Assembly (NCBI RefSeq): GCF_003049725.1
Contig: NZ_QAGM01000001.1
Location: 1-64,000 of the forward strand
Source: Oceanimonas marisflavi
GTDB taxonomy: Bacteria; Pseudomonadota; Gammaproteobacteria; Enterobacterales; Aeromonadaceae
Direction: 5' to 3'
DNA length: 64,000 nt
This document shows, one piece after another, positions 16,169-26,300 of the stretch; position 1 is the stretch's first letter; each line of letters begins with the position of its first letter. Made by a program: the position numbers and the translations under genes. Under the pieces are notes generated by a model. That model ran no database searches, had not been told where the DNA came from, and saw nothing but the letters and a program-made list of their open reading frames with translations.

Positions 16169-17674
16169 TTAACGGCCGTCGCGCCGCCCTTTTCTGGCGA
16201 CGACGGCCTCCCTGTCCTTTTCAAACCGGCGCACAAAATCTTCGATCACCATGTCGTACAGCCGGTCCTTGAGAAACACGTCTTCCACCCCGTGATCAAT
16301 ATTGGGATTGTCGTTCACCTCAATCACCGCCACCCGGCCCTTGCCTTCCTTGATATCCACCCCGTAAAGACCGTCACCGATGGGCTTCACCGCCTTGAGT
16401 GCGGCGTTAATCACCATGGGGGGGGCCTCGTGGGTGGGCAGGGTCACAAAGCCGCCGGAATCCGCTTCCTTGCCGTCGTTATGGCGGTAGATCTGCCAGT
16501 GACCTTTCACCATAAAATACTTGCAGGCGAAAATCGGCTGATGATTGAGCACACCGATGCGCCAGTCAAACTCGGTAAAAAAGTATTCCTGCGCCAGTAC
16601 CAGTGCCGAGGCATTGCGCAATTTGCCCAGTGTTTCCGTCAGCTGCTCCCGGTCGGCGACCCGGTATACGCCCCGGGAAAAGGCACCGTCGGGTATTTTC
16701 AGCACCAATGGGTAACCCAGCTCGTTTTCAAGCCAGTGGGCGGCGTCTTTCTGCTTCGGATTCACCATCAGGGTTTTGGGTGCCGGCACGCCATGCTTGG
16801 CAAAGCTTTCTGCCAGAAAAATCTTGTTGGCACAGCGCAGAATGGAGGTGGGCGAGTCGATCACCACCAGGCCTTCATGTTCTGCCTTCTGGGCAAACCG
16901 AAAGGTGTGATGGTCAATGGCGGTGGTTTCCCGAATAAACAGGCCGTCGTATTCCGCCAGCCGCTGATAATCCTTGCGGGTGATCATTTCCACGTTCACC
17001 CCGGCCCGCTCGCCGGCGCGTACAAAGCGCTTGAGCGCACCCGCATCGGAAGGCGGCAGGGCTTCGTCCGGATTCACCAGCACAGCCAGATCGTAGCGAT
17101 AACGCCTGGCAGAGCGGGGCTTGCGCCAGATGATGCGGGAATAACGGTCGAGCGCATCGGCAAACTGATCTTCTTCCTGCTCTGCCAGCTCCCGGGGCGA
17201 CAGCGTTGCTAGGCCGGTCAGCTCCCAGCGACTGCGGCGCCTGAAAGTCAGCTCAAGGATCGGACACGGCAGCCGCTCAAACAGCTCCCGGCACAGGCTT
17301 TCAAGCCCGGGCACGGCACTCTGGCCGAAGCAGCTTTTTACTTTCACTTTGGCCCCCGCCTCAAGGTCGCCGTAGTGAGCATCCAGCGCCTCGGACACAC
17401 CGTCAAAGCCAAAGGCAAACAGTCCCTTGTTGCGCAGGTTGTTGAGGGTGGAGACGGACGGAATGACATGCTGGCCCCGGGCTTCCGCCAGCAGCGAGCA
17501 GTAATAGCCGTTGGACAGATACTTGCCGGTGCGGCACAGATTGATCACCCGGGTGCGGGGCGCGTTTTTGACCGGCGGCTGCTTGAGGTAGGTCTCAAAG
17601 TCCACCAGATTGTCACTGGGAAAATAAGGCGCCCAGGCGCTGAGTTCATCCACTACCAGAACGAGTTGGGTCAT
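16169..17674 (-). CDS. RimK-like ATP-grasp ligase with N-terminal RLAN domain
   Basis: The 501-residue protein has an N-terminal RimK-like alpha/beta domain (RLAN, about 1-200; RVINLCRTGKYLSNGYYCSL). An ATP-grasp domain follows (about 260-480), with SPTSILRCANKIFLAESFAK, YPLVLKIPDGAFSRGVY and the metal/ATP residues VAVIEVNDNPNIDHGVED. RimK-type enzymes attach amino acids such as glutamate to proteins or peptides; the substrate here is not known. The gene is divergent from a GNAT-C39 peptidase gene 138 bp away. This pairing recurs in proteobacteria and was proposed by comparative genomics to modify peptides. No small precursor gene was recognised between them. Confidence 0.85.
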   Translation of the reverse strand: MTQLVLVVDELSAWAPYFPSDNLVDFETYLKQPPVKNAPRTRVINLCRTGKYLSNGYYCSLLAEARGQHVIPSVSTLNNLRNKGLFAFGFDGVSEALDAHYGDLEAGAKVKVKSCFGQSAVPGLESLCRELFERLPCPILELTFRRRSRWELTGLATLSPRELAEQEEDQFADALDRYSRIIWRKPRSARRYRYDLAVLVNPDEALPPSDAGALKRFVRAGERAGVNVEMITRKDYQRLAEYDGLFIRETTAIDHHTFRFAQKAEHEGLVVIDSPTSILRCANKIFLAESFAKHGVPAPKTLMVNPKQKDAAHWLENELGYPLVLKIPDGAFSRGVYRVADREQLTETLGKLRNASALVLAQEYFFTEFDWRIGVLNHQPIFACKYFMVKGHWQIYRHNDGKEADSGGFVTLPTHEAPPMVINAALKAVKPIGDGLYGVDIKEGKGRVAVIEVNDNPNIDHGVEDVFLKDRLYDMVIEDFVRRFEKDREAVVARKGRRDGR

Positions 17675-17812
17675 GCAGAGATCCGTTTAATAAAAAGCGA
17701 GCCTTGAGCATCACATTACGCATAAAGCCCGCCCGAGACACTGAAATTTTCTCGCCGAGTACCCAAAATTATCGTATGTTGAAGCACTCTCTTCCTGCTT
17801 TCGGGTGCCTTG

Positions 17813-18919
17813 ATGTCCGCGCCTGTTGTTCGCTCCGCCCTGCGTTCCGATATCACCGCCTTGTTACAGCTTGAAGCCCGCTGCTTCGATCAGGACAGGA
17901 TCAGCCGGCGCAGCTTTCTTCGTTTTATTGAACACCCTCAGGATGTATTACTGACTGCCGAAGTAAATGACGTTTTACTCGGCTATATACTGGTGCTGTT
18001 CCGGCGCAACACTCAGCTGGCGCGCATTTATTCCATTGCGGTGTCACCCGATGCCCGTGGTCTGGGGCTGGGTCGTATCCTGCTTGAGCGCGCCGAAATG
18101 GCGGCGCAGGAGCGAGGCGCCGTGTTTATGCGCCTTGAGGTACGCACCGACAACATTGCCGCCCAGAACCTTTACCAGCGCCTGGGCTACCGTCAGTTCG
18201 GGGTCTATCACGATTACTATGAAGATCATGAAAGCGCCCTGCGTTACCAGAAACGCATTCATCATTACCATCCCCTGGCGGGCAGCCGCGCCGTGCCCTA
18301 TTACCGCCAGACCACCGAGTTTACCTGTGGCCCGGCCTCACTGATGATGGCGCTGTCCGCGCTGGATGCCAGGCATCGCACCGAGCCCGACGAAGAGCTG
18401 CAGCTGTGGCGTGAGGCCACCACCATCTTTATGACCCAGGGGCACGGTGGCTGCGGCCCTCACGGCCTGGCGCTGGCGGCCCACCGGCGCGGCTTTGCGG
18501 TGGAGCTGGTGCTGAATCAGGACGGTCCGCTGTTTATCAGCAGCGTACGCAGCCCGGAAAAAAAGCAGGTACTGGAGCGGGTACACCGGCAGTTTCTGGC
18601 CAATCTGGCCCGGGCAGACATAGTGCCTCGTTATGAGCACTTTACCCTGGCGCAGCTGGAGCAGGGGCTGAACGAAGGCCGGCTGCCGCTGGTGTTGATC
18701 AGTACCTATCATCTGGACGGCCGCAAGGCCCCTCACTGGGTGCTGGTGTGCGCCATGGACCGGGAGTTTGTTTATATTCACGACCCCGACATCGACGAAG
18801 CGACAGGAGAAAGCGCGGTAGACAAACAGTACCTGCCCATTGCACGGGCGCGCTTTGATCGACTGGCCCGCTACGGCCAGAATGCGCTGCGCACCCTGGT
18901 ATGGGTGGCCAAACCTTGA
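17813..18919 (+). CDS. GNAT acetyltransferase fused to a C39-like cysteine peptidase
   Basis: The ATG at 17813 is taken as start (a TTG lies one codon upstream). Residues 5-150 form a GNAT acetyltransferase with the acetyl-CoA loop VSPDARGLGLGRILLERA. Residues about 160-360 form a papain-like C39 domain. Its candidate catalytic residues are Cys in QTTEFTCGPASLMMAL, His in APHWVLVC and Asp in YIHDPDID. No signal peptide or membrane segment, so cytoplasmic. With the divergent ATP-grasp ligase it may ligate, acetylate and cleave a peptide, but no substrate is known. Confidence 0.83.
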   Translation: MSAPVVRSALRSDITALLQLEARCFDQDRISRRSFLRFIEHPQDVLLTAEVNDVLLGYILVLFRRNTQLARIYSIAVSPDARGLGLGRILLERAEMAAQERGAVFMRLEVRTDNIAAQNLYQRLGYRQFGVYHDYYEDHESALRYQKRIHHYHPLAGSRAVPYYRQTTEFTCGPASLMMALSALDARHRTEPDEELQLWREATTIFMTQGHGGCGPHGLALAAHRRGFAVELVLNQDGPLFISSVRSPEKKQVLERVHRQFLANLARADIVPRYEHFTLAQLEQGLNEGRLPLVLISTYHLDGRKAPHWVLVCAMDREFVYIHDPDIDEATGESAVDKQYLPIARARFDRLARYGQNALRTLVWVAKP

Positions 18920-19111
18920 CCATGGGTCAGGAGTTGTCGGTCAGCTTTGGTCGCCAGACTTTCAGAAATAATAAAATATTCGTTATAAAACAGAATGTTA
19001 CCATAACTTCAAATTCAAATGGTGCTGTTTTTTTATTCATGAGTCCCTCTTCCCAATTCCTGAAAAGGTCGTATATTTCCCGGCAAGTACAAACCGCTGA
19101 GTGAGACAGCC

Positions 19112-19570
19112 ATGTTTAAAAAGATCCTTACAATCCTGATGCTGCCGATGCTGTTCGGTATGCAGTCGGCCATGGCCGGTGAAACCCTCAACACCATTAT
19201 CGGTGGCGGCGCCGGCGGTGCGGCCGGCGCCCTTATCGGTAAACAAATGGGTGGCGACACCGGCGCCCTGGTGGGAGCCGCCCTGGGTGGCGCCGCCGGT
19301 GGTGCCGCCACCGCCAACCGCGGCAACAAGAACGAAGCCGCCCTGGGTGGCGCCGTGGGCGCCCTGGGTGGCGCGGCCCTGGGCAAAAACCTGGGTGGCG
19401 ACAGCGGTCAGCTGATCGGCGCCGGGGTGGGCGGCGCGGCCGGCTCGGCCATGGGCGCCCGCTCCGGTGATGGCCACCGGGAAGTGCATCACCACTATCA
19501 CGGCAAGAGAAAGCATTATTACAAGCACAAGCACCGTCGTGACTGGGATGACGACGACTGGGATGATTAA
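19112..19570 (+). CDS. Exported glycine-zipper protein with His- and Asp-rich tail
   Basis: The 152-residue product has a signal peptide (MFKKILTILMLPMLFGMQ, cleavage near SAMAGE). Three glycine-zipper segments follow (for example GGGAGGAAGALIGKQMGG and GGAAGSAMGARSGDG), which pack as membrane-associated helical hairpins in this family. The last 35 residues are unusual: His/Lys/Tyr-rich (HHHYHGKRKHYYKHKHRR), then acidic (DWDDDDWDD), so metal or nucleic-acid contact is conceivable. The function is not known. It is a monocistron between an AT-rich 190-bp leader and a terminator. Confidence 0.75.
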   Translation: MFKKILTILMLPMLFGMQSAMAGETLNTIIGGGAGGAAGALIGKQMGGDTGALVGAALGGAAGGAATANRGNKNEAALGGAVGALGGAALGKNLGGDSGQLIGAGVGGAAGSAMGARSGDGHREVHHHYHGKRKHYYKHKHRRDWDDDDWDD

Positions 19571-19587
19571 CCTCCTCTGACGCAAAC

Positions 19588-19611
19588 AGGCAGCCATCGG
19601 CTGCCTTTTTT
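19588..19611 (+). terminator. Rho-independent terminator after the glycine-zipper gene
   Basis: AGGCAGCC and GGCTGCCT form an 8-bp stem with a 3-nt loop, followed by a run of seven T ending at 19611. It lies 17 bp after the stop codon. The convergent membrane-protein gene ends just beyond it. Confidence 0.88.
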
Positions 19612-19614
19612 GTA

Positions 19615-19959
19615 TCAGTGGCGCGGATGATGGCGCAGTTTCAGATAGATAAGTCCGGCCCCCATCAGGGTGCCCAGAGGAAAAGACGGCAGCTGCACCG
19701 CCACCAGCACCCAGAACGGCCACTGCCGGCCCATGCCTTCAGCAGATAAATACCCCAGCCAGGCCCGGTGACACAACCAGAGCCAGGCAACACACATCAG
19801 CACCAGCACCGGCCACAACCAGGGTCCCCCCAGGGTTTCACCCTGTTCAGCCGCGCCCTGCTGGGTCAGCCAGGCGCCGGCCAGCAGCAACACCGGGATC
19901 AACACGGCCTGTATGGAAATAATGGTTTTCGCCAGGGTATCGGCAATATGGGTTTTCAT
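19615..19959 (-). CDS. Small membrane protein of unknown function
   Basis: The 114-residue protein has three hydrophobic segments: about 12-30 (IISIQAVLIPVLLLAGAWL), 46-68 (WLWPVLVLMCVAWLWLC) and 80-106 (PFWVLVAVQLPSFPLGTLMG). It ends in a basic His-rich tail (KLRHHPRH). I do not recognise the family. It stands alone, convergent with the glycine-zipper gene and divergent from phoX, 99 bp away. Confidence 0.6.
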   Translation of the reverse strand: MKTHIADTLAKTIISIQAVLIPVLLLAGAWLTQQGAAEQGETLGGPWLWPVLVLMCVAWLWLCHRAWLGYLSAEGMGRQWPFWVLVAVQLPSFPLGTLMGAGLIYLKLRHHPRH

Positions 19960-20058
19960 GTCTTGTTCCTGTCATATGGTTGTTATCAAACTGCCATGAT
20001 GACGCAGCAGAATTCAGACAGCAAAATTCAAACCGCAGTGAGCAAAGGATAATTAAAA

Positions 20059-21971
20059 ATGAGTCGCTTTGAACGTCAGGACGAGCTGAACAACCCCCGT
20101 CACCAGGTTCCCGAATTCACTCGGCTGGTGGAGAAAGGCCTGAGCCGCCGCCGCTTTCTGGGGGGTGCCGCCGCCCTGGGCGCCGCCGCCTTTTTTACCG
20201 TTTCTCCCCTGTCCCGGGCCGTGGCCGCCGCCACCAAGGCCGGCCCGCTGCTGGGCTTTACGCCCGTGCCGGCCAGCACCAGGGATACCTTTACCGTCCC
20301 CGCCGGCTACAAGGCGGAGCGGCTGGTATCCTGGGGCGATCCCCTGTTTGGCACCGTGCCCGAGTTCAGCGAAACGGGCAACAGCGCCGCCGCTCAGGCC
20401 GGCCAGTTTGGCGACAACAACGACGGCATGAGCTTTTTTGCCATCGACGACCGCACCGCCATTCTGGCGATTAACAACGAATACTGTAATTACGAGCACA
20501 TGTTCCCGCACCAGGGCAAGCACATGAGCGCAGAGAATGTGAAGTGTGCCCAGGCCGCCCACGGTGTGTCCATTCTCACCCTTGAGAAGCAAAACGGTCG
20601 CTGGCAACTGGTAAAAGACGGCCAATACAACCGCCGCATTCACGCCAGTACCCCCATGGCCATCAGCGGTCCGGCCAAGGGGCACGACCTGCTGAAAACC
20701 GCCGCCGACCCCAAGGGCGAGCGAGTGCTGGGTACCTTTAACAACTGTGCCAACGGCATGACCCCCTGGGGCACCTACCCTACCTCACCTGCGAGGAAAA
20801 CTTCAACGGCTATTTCGGCAGCCGGGATAACGCCGACATTACCCCGGCCCAGGCCCGTTATGGCATTGGCAGGGAAGACGCGGGCTGGCAGTGGCATCAA
20901 CACGACTCACGTTTTGATCTGGCCAAAAATCCCAACGAGCCCAACCGCTTTGGCTGGGTGGTGGAAATCGATCCCAAAGATCCGAACTCAGTCCCGGTAA
21001 AACGCACCGCGCTGGGCCGCTTCAAGCACGAAAACGCCGAGCTGGTAGTGGACAACAGCGGCCACGCCGTAGTGTATCTGGGTGACGACGAGCGCGGCGA
21101 GCACCTGTACCGCTTTGTCAGCAAAGGAAAATACAACCCGACTGACCCGGCCGCCAATCGCCACCTGCTGGACGAGGGCACCCTGTATGTGGCCAGATTC
21201 CATGAAGGTAAAGACGGCGAACTCAGCGGCAAGGGCGAATGGATTGAGCTGACCCACGGCAAGCACGGCCTCACCGCCGAAAACGGTTTTGCCAGCCAGG
21301 CCGAAATCCTCATCCACGCCCGTCTCGCCGCCACTCAGGTGGGTGCCACCACCATGGACAGGCCCGAGTGGGTGGCCGCTCACCCTCACGAGCCTGTGGT
21401 GTTCTGCACTCTCACCAACAACAAGCACCGCGGCGTGAAAGACGGTCAGCCGGTGGGCGGCCCCAACCCCCGCGCCGAAAACCACTATGGCCAGATTTTG
21501 CGCTGGCGCCCGGCCGGCGGCCAGCACACCGCCAGCGAATTTGACTGGGACCTGTTTGTGCTGGCGGGTAATCCGACGGTGCACACCGACAACCTCTACG
21601 CCGGCTCCGCCAATATTCACGCCGACAATATGTTCAACAGCCCCGATGGTATCGGCTTTGATCAGGGCGGCCGGTTGTGGATCCAGACCGACGGCAACTA
21701 CTCCAATCAGGGCGACTTTGCCGGCCAGGGCAACAACCAGATGCTGTGTGCCGACCCCGGTACCGGCGAAATCCGGCGTTTTCTTACCGGCCCCGTGGCC
21801 TGTGAAATCACCGGTCTGGCCTTCAGCCCGGATCAGAAAACCCTGTTTGTGGGCGTGCAGCACCCGGGCGAAGACATGGCCGGCTCCCACTTCCCCATGG
21901 GCGGCAACAGCAAGCCCCGCTCCAGCGTGATGATGATCACCCGGGAAGACGGCGGCATTATCGGCGCTTAA
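20059..21971 (+). pseudogene. phoX: PhoX-type alkaline phosphatase, frameshifted
   Basis: The two halves of a DUF839/PhoX phosphatase are in different frames. The N-terminal half has a Tat signal (LSRRRFLGGAAALGAAAFF) and runs in frame to TPWGTY (20776-20778). A 5-bp tandem duplication CCTAC (20774-20778 and 20779-20783) then shifts the frame. Removing one copy restores reading from 20784 through ENFNGYFGSRDNADITPAQA to the stop at 21971, giving about 635 residues, normal for PhoX. These are calcium- and iron-dependent periplasmic enzymes that release phosphate from organic phosphates. The rest of the sequence looks intact, so inactivation is recent, a reversible slip, or an assembly error. 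Confidence 0.88.
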
Positions 21972-21976
21972 AAGCA

Positions 21977-22049
21977 GGGGCTGGGGACTGGGGACTGGGG
22001 ACTGGCAGGCCAGCGCTCGACTATTCCCTAATCCCTAATCCCTGGTCCC
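21977..22049. repeat. G-rich heptamers facing C-rich heptamers downstream of phoX
   Basis: Three tandem GGGGACT units (21983-22003), preceded by a degenerate copy, lie just after the phoX stop. After 20 bp, TCCCTAA units (22025-22038) and TCCCTGG follow, ending GGTCCCC. The facing arrays could pair as an imperfect hairpin and act as a terminator-like structure. No U-tract follows. Confidence 0.65.
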
Positions 22050-22127
22050 CGAAGGGGTCGCCGTGATCTTGCGCACGCTTTGCTGGTATCCTGTTTTAAA
22101 AAACAGAACCAACCTGCGGGGAGCGCT

Positions 22128-23183
22128 ATGCAATACCGAAAACTGGGCAACACCGACATCGACGTCAGCCTGATTGGCCTGGGCACCATGACCTGGGGCG
22201 AGCAGAATGATGAAGCCGAAGCCCACGCTCAGCTCGACATGGCCCTGGATCATGGCGTCAACCTGATCGACACCGCCGAGCTCTATCCCATTCCGCCCCG
22301 GGAGCACACTCAGGGCGCCACCGAAACCATGATCGGCAACTGGCTGTCGGCCCGGGGCTGCCGCGACCGAGTGGTACTGGCCACCAAGGTGGTGGGCCGG
22401 GCCCACGATCCCAAGCGGCCGTCCTATTTTCGTGATGGCAACCCCATGCTGGATCGGGCCAATATCGTCAGGGCGCTGGATGACAGCCTGCGCCGGCTGC
22501 AGACCGACTACATCGACTTCTACCAGCTGCACTGGCCCGACCGCCGCACCAACATGTTTGGCCAGCTCGGCCTTGAACAGCTGGACGACAAGGATGCCGA
22601 TACCGTGCCCATTGCCGAGACCCTGGCGGTGCTCGACGAGCTGGTGAAGGCGGGTAAAATCCGCCACATTGGTCTTTCCAATGAAACCCCCTGGGGGGTG
22701 CACAAATTTCTGCTGGAAGCCGAGCGCCACAACTACCCCCGCGTTCAGGGCATTCAGAATCCCTATAACCTGCTTAACCGCACCCATGAAATCGGCCTGT
22801 CCGAATTCTCCCTGCGCGAGCAGGTTGGCCTGCTGGCCTACTCGCCCCTGGCCTTTGGCATGCTCACCGGCAAATATGAAAACGGTGCTCAGCCCGAAGG
22901 GGCCCGGCTCACCATTTACAACCGGTTTCAGCGTTATAACGGCGCCGCTTCACGGGCCGCCACCAGCGCCTACGTGGCCCTGGCCCGGGAGCACGGTCTT
23001 ACCCCCACCCAGCTGGCCCAGGCCTTTGTCAACACCCGGCCCTTTGTCACCAGCAACCTGATTGGCGCCACCAGCCTGACCCAGCTGAAGGAAAATCTCG
23101 ACAGCGTTCATATCGAACTCAGTGAGGAAATCAGACTGGGCATCACCGATATTCACCGTCAATATCCCAATCCGGCGCCATAA
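22128..23183 (+). CDS. tas: Tas-like NADP(H)-dependent aldo-keto reductase
   Basis: The 351-residue protein is an aldo/keto reductase TIM barrel closely following E. coli Tas. The ATG at 22128 (MQYRKLGNTDIDVSLIGLGT) is preceded by GGGGAG. Catalytic residues can be seen: Asp in LIDTAELYPIPP, Tyr in AELYP, Lys in VLATKVVG and His in DFYQLHWPDRR. NADPH contacts lie in the C-terminal part (AFVNTRPFVTSNLIGATS). Cytoplasmic. The physiological substrate of Tas is not known. It stands alone, with a terminator downstream. Confidence 0.88.
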   Translation: MQYRKLGNTDIDVSLIGLGTMTWGEQNDEAEAHAQLDMALDHGVNLIDTAELYPIPPREHTQGATETMIGNWLSARGCRDRVVLATKVVGRAHDPKRPSYFRDGNPMLDRANIVRALDDSLRRLQTDYIDFYQLHWPDRRTNMFGQLGLEQLDDKDADTVPIAETLAVLDELVKAGKIRHIGLSNETPWGVHKFLLEAERHNYPRVQGIQNPYNLLNRTHEIGLSEFSLREQVGLLAYSPLAFGMLTGKYENGAQPEGARLTIYNRFQRYNGAASRAATSAYVALAREHGLTPTQLAQAFVNTRPFVTSNLIGATSLTQLKENLDSVHIELSEEIRLGITDIHRQYPNPAP

Positions 23184-23206
23184 CAATACGTTCATTTTTT
23201 AAACTG

Positions 23207-23234
23207 AAAGGTCGTTTTATGAGCGGCCTTTTTT
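23207..23234 (+). terminator. Probable rho-independent terminator after tas
   Basis: AAAGGTCG (23207-23214) pairs with CGGCCTTT (23224-23231) with one G-U pair, a 9-nt loop and a six-T run ending at 23234. It lies 23 bp after the tas stop. Confidence 0.75.
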
Positions 23235-23326
23235 CTTTCGGCAAGAATATTCTCCTGAGTCCACCCTTTTTGCGCTCCAACTTGCTAATCTTCTGCAAAG
23301 AATCAACAAATTAAAGAGCAAGGGCC

Positions 23327-26300
23327 ATGTCACAATTCAGCACGACCACTCTGCATTTGTTTTCCTGGCTTGTGCTGGCCGGTGGACTGGCTTTTACCTC
23401 GGCAGTCTCCCTGACACTGAAACAGCATGAGGAAGCCCGTGTTGTTCAGGAATTTGCCGCTACAGCGGATGAACTGACGCTCAAGGTACGGGAGCGTCTG
23501 GACAGCTACGCCGTCATCATGCGCAGCAGTGCCGCCCTGTTTGATGCCTCCAGTCTGGTCACTCCCACCGACTGGCAACGTTTTGTTGCCCGCATCAAGG
23601 CCGACGATGGCCCTGAGGGCATGGAAACACTGGGCTTTGCCCGTTATATCCGCGAGCAGGAGCGTCACGCTCACACAGCCAGACTGAAAAGAAACGGTAT
23701 CCCCGACCCCACTATTATTCCCCCCGGCAAACGCGATGCCTACGGATACATTCTCTATCAGGAATCCCTGGGGAACACCGGCCAGAGCTCGCCTGGCCTG
23801 GATCTGCTGACCGATCCGGCCCGGCGCAGCGCCATGGAGCGGGCCCAAAACACGGGCAAGACCACGCTGTCGGGAAAAACCGTATTTGGCCGGGATAACC
23901 CGGCCACGACCATGATGTTTGATGCCGTATACCGGCAGGCCGCCAGGGGAAAACCGGAATTAATGGGCTGGGTGTTTGCCACCATACCGGTCAACCAGCT
24001 GCTCAATGAAATCATGGCAGACTGGCAGCATTACAATGGCCAGTGGCTGACGCTGCAGGTTTATGACGGCAACACGCCTTCTGCGTCCGCCGGACTTTAC
24101 CAGCATGGTGACACCCCTGCTGCTGATTCCGCTTTGGTACAGAAACGGGTTATCGATATCAACGGCCGCCAGTGGCTGCTTGTTTTTGATCATCAAAGCC
24201 CTGCGGCCAGCATCAATTACCTTCCCAGTCTGATAACCCTGGGCACCGGCCTGACACTGACCCTGTTGCTGGTGTTACTGCTGTACTCTGCCCTGACCAC
24301 CCGTGTCCGGGCCACAAAACTGGCCGACCAGCTCACCGAAGATATGCGCGAACGTGAAGCCCGCTTCAGCCAGCTGGAAAACCGCTTCAAAACCATTGCC
24401 AGCCGGATTCCCGGCATGATTTTCGAGATGCGTCTCGAGGTAAATGGCCAGACCAGCTTTCCCTATGCCAGCGACAACATTCGCCATATTTACGGCATCA
24501 CTCCCGAGCAGGCCCGCAACAACGCCGCTCCCATTTTTGATGTCATTCACCCGGATGACGTGGAAGAGCTGGCCAACTCCATGCACCACTCGGCCCAGAC
24601 GCTCAGCCCCTGGCGCCACGAATTTCGCGTCTTTATCGATGGTCAGACCCACTGGCTGCTGGGAGATGCCCAGCCTTTCCGGGAACCAGGCGGGGCCGTC
24701 TGCTGGTGCGGCGTCACCACCAATATCTCTTACCGCAAGCAGGCCGAGCTGGCCCTGAAGGCCGCCAACAACCAGGCCCGCCATTTCCGCGAAGCCCTGG
24801 ATCATGTGTCGTCGTTCATTTACATGAAAGACACCCGTTTTCGCTACATTTACGCCAACCGGGCTGCCCTGGAACAGTTTGGCTGCAACAGCGCCACCCT
24901 CATGGGCAGCATGGATGAACAGTTTTTCTCGCAGGAAACGACGCAGAGCCTGCGCGAGTCCGATAACCGGGTGCTCGCGGGCGAGCCCAGCTCCGAGGAA
25001 GTGGAGATCATCAGCAAAGACGGCCGGCGCACGGTTTATATGGATGTCAAAACCCCCATTTTTGACGATGCCGAGCAGCGGGAAATTATTGGTCTTATCG
25101 GCATTCGCACCGATATTACCCTGCTGAAAAACAGTGAGCAGCAACTGCGCCAGCTGGCTCACTTCGATCCGCTGACCAAACTGCACAACCGGGTATTGTT
25201 GTCTGAGCGCATTCACCAGGCCATGACCCAGGCCCGCCGGCACCAGCAATCGCTGGCCGTCGCCTACCTGGATCTCGACGGCTTCAAGGCCATTAACGAC
25301 ACCCATGGTCATGCCGCCGGCGACCGGCTGCTGATAGCCGTTGCAGCCCGCATGAAAGAGGTGATTCGGGAAGGGGATACCCTGGCCCGCATGGGAGGGG
25401 ACGAATTTGTGGCCATACTGCTTGATCTGCAGGACCCGCATCATTGCAAACCCCTGCTTAACCGCTTGCTGCAGGCCGCCGCCCGCCCGGTAGACATAGA
25501 TGGGCTGCGGCTGCAGGTCACCGCCAGCCTGGGTGTGACCTTCTACCCCCAGGCTGAAGACCTGGACCCGGATCAGCTGCTGCGCCAGGCCGATCAGGCC
25601 ATGTATCAGGCCAAACTGGCCGGCAAGAACCGCTATCATCTGTTTGACGCCGAACAGGATCGGGACATGCGCACCCATCATGAAAGCCTGGAGCATATTC
25701 GCCAGGCCCTGCAAAATGGTGAGCTTGTGCTCTATTACCAGCCCAAGGTGAACATGCGTACCGGTCAGGTGGTGGGCGCCGAAGCCCTGATCCGCTGGCA
25801 ACACCCCGACAAGGGCCTGTTACCACCCTCGTACTTTTTACCGGCCATCGAAGAGCATGCCCTCAGTATTGAACTGGGCAACTGGGTCATTGACACCGCC
25901 CTGCAGCAAATACGCGAGTGGCGCAGTCAGGGGCTGAGGCTGACGGTCAGTGTCAACCTGGGCGCACGCCAGCTGCGTCAGAGCGATTTTGTGGAGCAGC
26001 TGCAACAACTGCTGGGCCATTACCCGGATGTTGATCCGGCCTGGCTGGAGCTGGAGGTACTGGAAACCAGTACCCTGGGGGATCTGGCGCAAATCTCCGA
26101 GCGCCTTCGCCAGTGCCGGGCGCTGGGGCTGGGTGTATCCCTCGATGACTTCGGCACCGGCTATTCTTCCCTGACCTACCTCAAGCAACTGCCCGCAGGC
26201 ACCGTCAAGGTGGATCAGAGCTTTGTTCGCGACATACTCGAGGATCCCGAGGACCTCACCATACTCGACGGTGTGCTCAGCCTGGCCCGGGCCTTTGGCC

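Noticed and set aside
24275-25804. 509-codon open frame on minus opposite the GGDEF-EAL gene
   Set aside because: Shadow frame without domain signals.
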